DNA of 64,000 nucleotides. It comes from Trinickia soli. Its GTDB lineage: Bacteria > Pseudomonadota > Gammaproteobacteria > Burkholderiales > Burkholderiaceae. The notes beneath the pieces were generated by a model. It was not told the DNA's origin. It searched no databases and saw only the letters and a list, made by a program, of their open reading frames with translations. The translations under genes were made by a program, and so were the position numbers. Of this stretch, positions 58,716 to 64,000 are shown piece by piece (the stretch's first letter is position 1; each line of letters starts with the position of its first letter). Location of the stretch: the NCBI RefSeq assembly GCF_002879855.1, contig NZ_PNYB01000019.1, positions 38,473-102,472 on the forward strand, read 5' to 3'.

Positions 58716-59357
58716 ATGTCCGTCCATACTTTCTTCTCGGCGAACCTCCTGCTCGCGTACACGGCTTATTTCGTCGGCACCGCAAGCCCCGGCCCGAGCA
58801 ATCTGGCCATCATGTCGATCGCGGCCAATCACGGCAGAAAAGCCGCACTGGCGTTCGCGCTGGGCGTCATCTCAGGTTCGATGTTTTGGGCGACGGTGGC
58901 AACCGTGGGCATCTCCGCGACCCTGATCGCCTACTCGCATTTCATCGTCGCGATCAAGATTTTCGGCGGGCTCTATTTGCTGTGGCTGGCGTTCAAGTCG
59001 GGGCGCACGGCGCTTGCCACACGTGCGTCGGAGGCAACGAAAGCCGGCCAGGCAGACACGCTGAGAGCCTTATACGTCCGCGGCGCGTTGCTGCATCTGA
59101 CCAACCCCAAGGCCGTCCTCGTCTGGGTGTCGATCGTCGCGCTGTCCTCCAGCAACGCAGGGGCCGCGCACGGCGCGGTGATCCCAGGGTGCGCCGCAAT
59201 CGGATCGCTCGTGTTCAGCGGGTACGCGCTGCTGTTCTCGATGGACCGCGCGCGCCGGTTCTATATGCGTACGCGCCGCGCATTGGAGGGATGTCTCGCC
59301 GTCGTATTCGGAGCGGCCGGTATCCGGCTCCTGGCTTGGCCGTCCACGTCCAACTGA
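58716..59357 (+). CDS. LysE/RhtB family amino-acid exporter
   Basis: 213 residues with about six membrane helices. The N-terminal YFVGTASPGPSNLAIMSIAANHGRKAAL and the KIFGGLYLLWLAFKSGR and LLHLTNPKAVLVWVSIVAL segments are characteristic. It would export an amino acid or homoserine lactone-like solute. It starts 108 bases after paiB on the same strand. Confidence 0.88.
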   Translation: MSVHTFFSANLLLAYTAYFVGTASPGPSNLAIMSIAANHGRKAALAFALGVISGSMFWATVATVGISATLIAYSHFIVAIKIFGGLYLLWLAFKSGRTALATRASEATKAGQADTLRALYVRGALLHLTNPKAVLVWVSIVALSSSNAGAAHGAVIPGCAAIGSLVFSGYALLFSMDRARRFYMRTRRALEGCLAVVFGAAGIRLLAWPSTSN

Positions 59358-59459
59358 TACTTCCGGCATGCACACGCCGGCCGTGCCCCGGTCGATTACG
59401 TGTCGCCCGCGCTGAGAGCCATCAAACCGAAGTTCGTCCTGTCGTACCCATTACCCGCT

Positions 59460-59768
59460 ATGTTCTCTTCGACGTTCACCTTCAAAGCCGGTCAGTACGA
59501 TCAGCACTTTCATCGTCTCGATCAGCAGATCGCTGAAGCGGCGCGCGCCATTCCCGGCTATCTGGGCGAGGAGACGTGGCAAAGCGCCGATGCCGCATTG
59601 ATCCAGAACATCTACTACTGGGAGTCGGAAGCAGCCCTGCTCCAATTGATCAACCATCCGGCGCATCGGGAAGCCAAGGCGAAACAGGAGCGTTGGCTCG
59701 ACGGCTATCGCGTCGTCATCGCCAAGGTGATTCGAGAGTATGGGGACGGTAAGCTCGCGCCGCGTTAA
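59460..59768 (+). CDS. Antibiotic biosynthesis monooxygenase (ABM) domain protein
   Basis: 102 residues from ATG 59460. It is a small dimeric ferredoxin-like alpha/beta barrel: MFSSTFTFKAGQYDQHFHRL, IPGYLGEETWQSADA, IYYWESEAALLQLINHPAHREAK. Such proteins include quinol and heme monooxygenases, but most are uncharacterised. It lies 102 bases after the LysE-type gene and just before a terminator. Confidence 0.75.
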   Translation: MFSSTFTFKAGQYDQHFHRLDQQIAEAARAIPGYLGEETWQSADAALIQNIYYWESEAALLQLINHPAHREAKAKQERWLDGYRVVIAKVIREYGDGKLAPR

Positions 59769-59795
59769 CCCTCGGCGCAACGAAGCCAGAATGAA

Positions 59796-59829
59796 AAAAC
59801 CCTGACGAGCCGAGACTGGTCAGGGTTTT
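59796..59829. terminator. Terminator between ABM gene and tRNA-Cys
   Basis: AAAACCCTGAC (59796-59806) pairs with GTCAGGGTTTT (59819-59829). A and T runs flank it on both sides, so it can end transcription from both the ABM gene and the tRNA cluster. Confidence 0.85.
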
Positions 59830-59834
59830 AGACT

Positions 59835-59908
59835 TGGAGGCGCGAGCCGGAGTCGAACCGGCCTACACGGCTTTGCAGGCCGCTGCATAACCGCTTTGCT
59901 ATCGCGCC
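59835..59908 (-). tRNA. tRNA-Cys (GCA)
   Basis: 74 nt with CCA encoded. Acceptor GGCGCGA pairs with TCGCGCC; the anticodon loop is CTGCAAA with anticodon GCA; the T arm is GGTTCGACTCC. It is the last gene of a Gly-Gly-Cys cluster. Confidence 0.94.
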
Positions 59909-60032
59909 GAAAGCGGATTTGCCGGAGCGTCGACGCTGCTGCGAACCACCGCTGCGAAACGTCCCGGCATTTCGGTTCAGCTGGCCGCCGTAGGCCGCTA
60001 AACAAAAAGGGAAGCTTAGCTTCCCCTATACC

Positions 60033-60108
60033 TGGAGCGGGAGACGAGTCTCGAACTCGCGACCTCAACCTTGGCAAGGTTGCGCTCTACCAACTGAGCT
60101 ACTCCCGC
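60033..60108 (-). tRNA. tRNA-Gly (GCC), copy 2
   Basis: 76 nt with CCA encoded. Acceptor GCGGGAG pairs with CTCCCGC, anticodon loop TTGCCAA with anticodon GCC. It is identical in sequence to the other copy at 60179-60254. Confidence 0.95.
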
Positions 60109-60178
60109 GTATTCCTTCCTACTACCTGAAACACAGCACCTCGCGCGAATCGATCCGCACGACACGCTATATCGAAAC

Positions 60179-60254
60179 TGGAGCGGGAGACGAGTCTCGA
60201 ACTCGCGACCTCAACCTTGGCAAGGTTGCGCTCTACCAACTGAGCTACTCCCGC
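60179..60254 (-). tRNA. tRNA-Gly (GCC), copy 1
   Basis: 76 nt with CCA encoded, the promoter-proximal copy of a tandem pair. The 70-base spacer between the copies is not repeated, so only the tRNA itself is duplicated or kept identical by gene conversion. Confidence 0.95.
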
Positions 60255-60387
60255 AGTTTGCTTCCTTTGCTTCCCTGACTCACACGCTAACCCGTGTTCG
60301 CCGGAGAAGCGAGATTATGTATAAACCGCAGAATCGTGTCAACACTTTTTGCATCGGGCCACGACACGATGCAAAAAACCCAAAAAC

Positions 60388-61719
60388 TCAGAATCGCGTC
60401 TCGCGCGCCGCTCGCAAGAAGGTGTCGAGCAACGGCGTGCAATCGAGCAGTTCGGGTCCGCCCGCGCGGTGAAACTCGGGGTGCCATTGCACGCCGACGA
60501 CGAACGGCGAGCGTCGATGGCGGACCGCCTCGATGAGCCCATCGCCCGACGAGACGGCCTCGACGCTGAGATCGCGTCCGAGCGTCTTCACGGCCTGATG
60601 GTGAATCGAATTGACCACGGCCTCGCGTCGCCCCGGGAACATGCTCGCGAGCGTCGAGCCATCCGGAAAGCGCACCGAGTGGCGATGCTGGTCATAGAAT
60701 TCGTTGACGTGAACGCCGGCAGTCGGCACTTCGGTCGCGATGTCTTGATAGAGCGTGCCGCCGAAAGCCACGTTGATAAGTTGACACCCGCGGCAAATGC
60801 CGAGCACGGGCTTGCCCGATTCGACGAACTCGTACAGCAGCTCGAGTTCGTACATGTCGCGCACGCGATCGCCGGGCCACTCGGCATGCATGTCGCTCGC
60901 CGCGTAGGTCTGCGGCGAAACGTCTGCGCCGCCCTGCAGCAGCAGCCCATCCAGATGTTTCGCATAGTCGCGCAAACGGATGTTGCTCGGGTGCAGCATC
61001 CCCTGATGACCGACCGTGGGAATCATGAACACCATCACGTCACGCGACATCACCCAATGCGCGACGGATTCCTCGAGGTACTGCAGCGTTTTGCCGCGCA
61101 GCCCGCGAGCGCCAGGCTCGGGATGAAAGATCCGCGCTGAAACGCCGATGCGCAACGTGCGCTGCGTAATGCGCTGCCCGGCGCGGTCGAACAGCTGACG
61201 CGCGCGCGCTGCGAACGTGCGGCCCAGCACCGTCCAGGCCGAATCGTTTTGCCGCAGGTAGGCCGGCTGCGTTTGCGATACGGCAGCAGCTGGCGGCGGG
61301 CGCGGCGTGTCGAAATCGGGCGGTGCGCCGAAGCCGGGCGGCGGGGCGCCGGGCGCCGAGCCCGTCGATGCAGCGGATGCCTGCGCCATCTGCGCCGCCG
61401 ATTCTTGCGCGGCCGTCTCCTTCGCCGCAGAAACGCGTGCTTGGGCGGCGTCGGCTGCCTGCGCGGAAGGCGTGCTCGCCTGCGCGCGCTCGACCGCGGA
61501 GGCCGACTCCAACGCGTCGGTCGAGGCCCGGGCGGCCGCGTGCGCCGGCGCTTCATCCGATGCGTGCCCGGCTGGCACGGGCGGCGTCCCGGTGGGTCCC
61601 GCCTCTGGCGTCGCAGACGGTCCGGCCGCACCGCCCTTCTCATCGATCGGGCCAGGCGCGGGGGTGGAAGAAGAATCCAGGCCGGGGCGACCGGCGTTCG
61701 GCGGCTTGTTTTCGCTCAT
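60388..61719 (-). CDS. Gamma-glutamyl-GABA hydrolase family (class I amidotransferase) with disordered N terminus
   Basis: 443 residues from ATG 61719. Residues 190-443 are a PuuD-like class I glutamine amidotransferase: LRIGVSARIFHP, GLLLQGGADVSPQTY, VLGICRGCQLINVAFGG with the nucleophile Cys, and VVGVQWHPEF with the catalytic His-Glu. The first 150 residues are Ala/Pro/Gly/Ser/Gln-rich and lack predicted structure. The PuuD group cleaves gamma-glutamyl-GABA in putrescine breakdown, but no other putrescine gene is nearby, so the substrate is open. It is divergent from an amidase gene. Confidence 0.85.
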   Translation of the reverse strand: MSENKPPNAGRPGLDSSSTPAPGPIDEKGGAAGPSATPEAGPTGTPPVPAGHASDEAPAHAAARASTDALESASAVERAQASTPSAQAADAAQARVSAAKETAAQESAAQMAQASAASTGSAPGAPPPGFGAPPDFDTPRPPPAAAVSQTQPAYLRQNDSAWTVLGRTFAARARQLFDRAGQRITQRTLRIGVSARIFHPEPGARGLRGKTLQYLEESVAHWVMSRDVMVFMIPTVGHQGMLHPSNIRLRDYAKHLDGLLLQGGADVSPQTYAASDMHAEWPGDRVRDMYELELLYEFVESGKPVLGICRGCQLINVAFGGTLYQDIATEVPTAGVHVNEFYDQHRHSVRFPDGSTLASMFPGRREAVVNSIHHQAVKTLGRDLSVEAVSSGDGLIEAVRHRRSPFVVGVQWHPEFHRAGGPELLDCTPLLDTFLRAARETRF

Positions 61720-61908
61720 GAGGATGGCAAGCGCGTCTCGCACGCGAAACGTTGAAAGGTGTTCATTATCCGCCAGCGCGGCGGTCTGTCCAAATCGGGG
61801 CCAACAGCTACAATGCCCCGGATACCTGGAGCTCGACAGCGCAATAGACATGCCTCGCGCGTTGCGCAGACCTCTCTCTTTCGTTCAGTCCGTTCATCTC
61901 GCTACTTC

Positions 61909-63288
61909 ATGGCTACCGATTTCGCTCCGTTCCCGCCGCTTGCCGAACTGGCTGCCGGTCTGGCCGCCGGCCGCACGACCAGCCGTGAGCTCGTCGAAAC
62001 TGCGCTCGAGCGCATCGCGGATCCGTCAGGCCAAGGCGCGACCGTCTTCGTCGAAGTCGACGCCGCACGCGCCCGCGCGAACGCCGATGCGCAAGACCGT
62101 CTGCGCGCCGCCGGCACCGTGCTGTCGCCGCTTGCCGGCATCCCGGTCTCGGTCAAGGATCTGTTCGACGTCGAAGGGCAAGTCACACGCGCCGGTTCGC
62201 GGGTACTGGCGGACGCGCCGCCCGCGACGGCAGATGCACCGGCCGTTGCGCGTCTGCGGCGAGCCGGCGCGGTCATCGTCGGACGCACCAACATGACCGA
62301 GTTCGCGTACTCGGGGCTCGGGCTCAACCCTCATTACGGAACGCCCCTCTCGCCCTATCGGCGCGACGAAGCGGGGCAAGCACGCATCGCCGGCGGGTCG
62401 TCCTCGGGAGCGGCGGCGTCGGTCGCCGACGGCATGGCCGCTATCGCGCTCGGCAGCGACACGGGCGGATCGATCCGTATCCCGGCCGCTTTTTGCGGGC
62501 TGACCGGGTTCAAGCCCACCGCGAGCCGCGTTCCCAGGCAGGCCGCCGTGCCGCTCTCGACGACGCTCGACTCGTTCGGGCCGATCGGCGTCTCGGTGTC
62601 GTGCTGCGCGCTGGTCGATCGCATCCTCGCCGGTCTCGCGCCGGACGTGCCCGCCGCACGGCCGCTCGAAGGCTTGCGCCTGGGCATCCTGACGCATTAC
62701 GTGACCGACGGGATGGAGCCGGCCGTCGCTACGGCGTTTGACGCTGCAATCAAACACCTGGAGGCAGCCGGCGCAATCTTGGCCGACGTCCACTTTGCAC
62801 CGCTCGACCAGCCGACCTGGGCCAGGCGCTTCGGCCTCTCGGGGATGGAGGCCTATGCCTGGCACCGGCGGCTCATCGAGCTGTATGCAGACCGCTACGA
62901 CCCGCGCGTGCTCGTGCGTATCAAGAAGGGCGAGACAGCGCTGGCGGCCGACTATATCGACCTGCTTGCGGAGCGCGCCGTCCTGTTGGAGACGGCGCAA
63001 CATACGCTCTGGCGTCGCTTCGACGCGATCGTCGCGCCGACGGTGCCGATCGTGCCGCCGCGCGCGGCCGATTGCGATGCCGACGATGCCGCTTACGCCC
63101 GTATCAATGCGCTCGTGCTGCGCAATCCGGGCGTATTCAACATGCTCGACGCGTGCGCCGTATCTCTGCCGTGTCACCCGCGTGGGGAAGGTCCCGTCGG
63201 TTTGATGCTGGCCGCGGCGCCGCACGCCGACGACGCCTTGCTCGCGACGGCGCGTGCCGTCGAGCGGGTGCTCGAGTCGATCCGGTGA
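61909..63288 (+). CDS. Amidase (amidase signature family)
   Basis: 459 residues from ATG 61909. The catalytic Ser-cisSer-Lys set is visible: Lys in [15 protein letters not shown], the glycine/serine loop [16 protein letters not shown], and the nucleophile Ser in [22 protein letters not shown]. It resembles GatA-like and biuret-type amidases; since gatB and gatC are absent, it is more likely a catabolic amidase. Substrate is unknown. It starts 71 bases before dsbB on the same strand. Confidence 0.87.
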   Translation: MATDFAPFPPLAELAAGLAAGRTTSRELVETALERIADPSGQGATVFVEVDAARARANADAQDRLRAAGTVLSPLAGIPVSVKDLFDVEGQVTRAGSRVLADAPPATADAPAVARLRRAGAVIVGRTNMTEFAYSGLGLNPHYGTPLSPYRRDEAGQARIAGGSSSGAAASVADGMAAIALGSDTGGSIRIPAAFCGLTGFKPTASRVPRQAAVPLSTTLDSFGPIGVSVSCCALVDRILAGLAPDVPAARPLEGLRLGILTHYVTDGMEPAVATAFDAAIKHLEAAGAILADVHFAPLDQPTWARRFGLSGMEAYAWHRRLIELYADRYDPRVLVRIKKGETALAADYIDLLAERAVLLETAQHTLWRRFDAIVAPTVPIVPPRAADCDADDAAYARINALVLRNPGVFNMLDACAVSLPCHPRGEGPVGLMLAAAPHADDALLATARAVERVLESIR

Positions 63289-63359
63289 GGGATGCGCCCT
63301 CCCTTCATCGAAAGCGCACTAAAATCCACCGGTTTCTCTCATCTGAACGCCTGCCCCTC

Positions 63360-63878
63360 ATGAACGATTCGTCTTCGCTGCGCCGCGAGCGCGGCCTCCT
63401 TGCGCTGCTCGGCTTCGTCTGTCTGGCCCTCGTCGGCGGCGCACTGTACCTGCAATACGCGAAGCACGAAGATCCGTGCCCGCTCTGCATCATTCAGCGC
63501 TATCTGTTCCTGCTGATCGCGCTGTTCGCGTTCCTCGGGGCGGGACGCAAAGGCTGGGGCGGCATCGCGCTGTTCGAGACGCTGATCGCGATCACCGCCG
63601 CGACGGGCATCGCGGGTGCGGCGCGCCATTTGTACATTCAGTTGAATCCGGGTTTCAGTTGCGGCTTCGACGCACTGCAGCCGGTCGTCGACAGCCTGCC
63701 GCCCGCGCACTGGCTCCCGAGCGTCTTCAAGGTGGCCGGCCTCTGTGAAACCGTCTATCCGCCGATCCTCGGCATCCTGCTGCCCGGCTGGGCGCTCATT
63801 GCGTTCGTCCTGATCTTCGGCGCGGTCGTCGTCAGTTCGTATCGTCGGCGCGCGCGGCGGCGCGTGCACATCGCTTGA
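63360..63878 (+). CDS. dsbB: Disulfide bond formation protein DsbB
   Basis: 172 residues from ATG 63360. It has four membrane helices. The first periplasmic CPLC motif ([14 protein letters not shown]) exchanges with quinone; the second cysteine pair is in [14 protein letters not shown] and [11 protein letters not shown]. It reoxidises DsbA in the periplasm. The Arg in IIQRYLF is the conserved quinone-binding residue. The last residues are basic ([13 protein letters not shown]). Confidence 0.94.
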   Translation: MNDSSSLRRERGLLALLGFVCLALVGGALYLQYAKHEDPCPLCIIQRYLFLLIALFAFLGAGRKGWGGIALFETLIAITAATGIAGAARHLYIQLNPGFSCGFDALQPVVDSLPPAHWLPSVFKVAGLCETVYPPILGILLPGWALIAFVLIFGAVVVSSYRRRARRRVHIA

Positions 63879-64000
63879 GCGTCCCTTGTCGCTTGTCGCT
63901 CGTAACCCGACGCCGGTCTGCGCGGACGCATCGAGCGGCCGTCCGGCGGCTCCCGGCCCATCGGGGTTAACCCAGCATCCCGGCCGCCACTGCCCCCTCC
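63879..64000. other. Window edge, no gene
   Basis: The 122 bases after dsbB carry no coding sign or hairpin with a T-run that I can support. Confidence 0.5.

Noticed and set aside
60033..60254. The two tRNA-Gly genes as part of a larger duplication
   Set aside because: Only the 76-nt tRNAs are identical. The flanks and spacer differ, so this is an ordinary tandem tRNA pair.

Overview
This window is high-GC chromosomal DNA from a member of the Burkholderiaceae, most likely Burkholderia sensu lato (Burkholderia, Paraburkholderia, Trinickia or a relative). The grounds are gene order and protein flavour: carA-carB-greA-DUF4149, divergent yhbY / rlmE-ftsH, folP-glmM, pstSCAB-phoUBR facing ppk with ppx beyond, a double-length UvrA, and OlsB. 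The genus cannot be fixed from the sequence alone. Almost everything is housekeeping core genome. No insertion sequence, prophage, CRISPR array, rRNA operon or replication origin is visible.

Layout. 0-3.5 kb: the 3' end of a metallophosphoesterase gene, an orphan MASE4 sensor kinase, a secreted Spherulin4/GH135-like protein and tRNA-Pro. 3.6-16.2 kb: a phosphate block with sixA, olsB (ornithine lipid synthesis), ppx, ppk and the complete pst-pho operon. 16.2-23.3 kb: glmM, folP, ftsH, rlmE, yhbY, a DUF4149 protein and greA. 23.4-30.2 kb: carB, carA and mltD. 30.5-33.6 kb: gloB / yafS-rnhA-dnaQ followed by tRNA-Val(CAC), the same neighbourhood as in E. coli apart from the tRNA. 33.8-38.6 kb: a more accessory stretch with an orphan GSU2403-type nucleotidyltransferase, a manganese catalase facing a histidine-rich PadR regulator, and an MFS transporter. 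38.7-47 kb: the fused UvrA, a uracil-DNA glycosylase family protein, a DUF488 protein and an unknown membrane protein. 47-53 kb: a glycosyltransferase, an ABC exporter and otsB-otsA (trehalose). 53.4-56.3 kb: a copper/cytochrome oxidase assembly set (SCO, PCuAC, CtaG) and elaA. 56.5-59.8 kb: accessory single genes (pyruvyl transferase family, PaiB, LysE, ABM). 59.8-63.9 kb: a tRNA Gly-Gly-Cys cluster, a class I glutamine amidotransferase, an amidase and dsbB.

The clearest theme is phosphate. PhoR/PhoB/PhoU, the Pst transporter, both polyphosphate enzymes and the phosphate-free-lipid gene olsB lie within 13 kb. PhoB-box-like heptamers in 11-nt phase occur upstream of pstS and also upstream of olsB, each with a -10-like hexamer 10 nt beyond the array. 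This suggests membrane lipid replacement is wired into the same regulon. A second regulatory theme is the PadR regulator with 23 histidines in its first 93 residues. Its own promoter carries two copies of a 12-bp near-palindrome, and it diverges from a manganese catalase gene, which suggests a metal-responsive oxidative stress switch.

I did not find a multi-gene system that I could call new. The best candidates for something undescribed are the PadR/Mn-catalase switch, the orphan nucleotidyltransferase with an inverted repeat over its translation start, and the secreted GH135-like protein.
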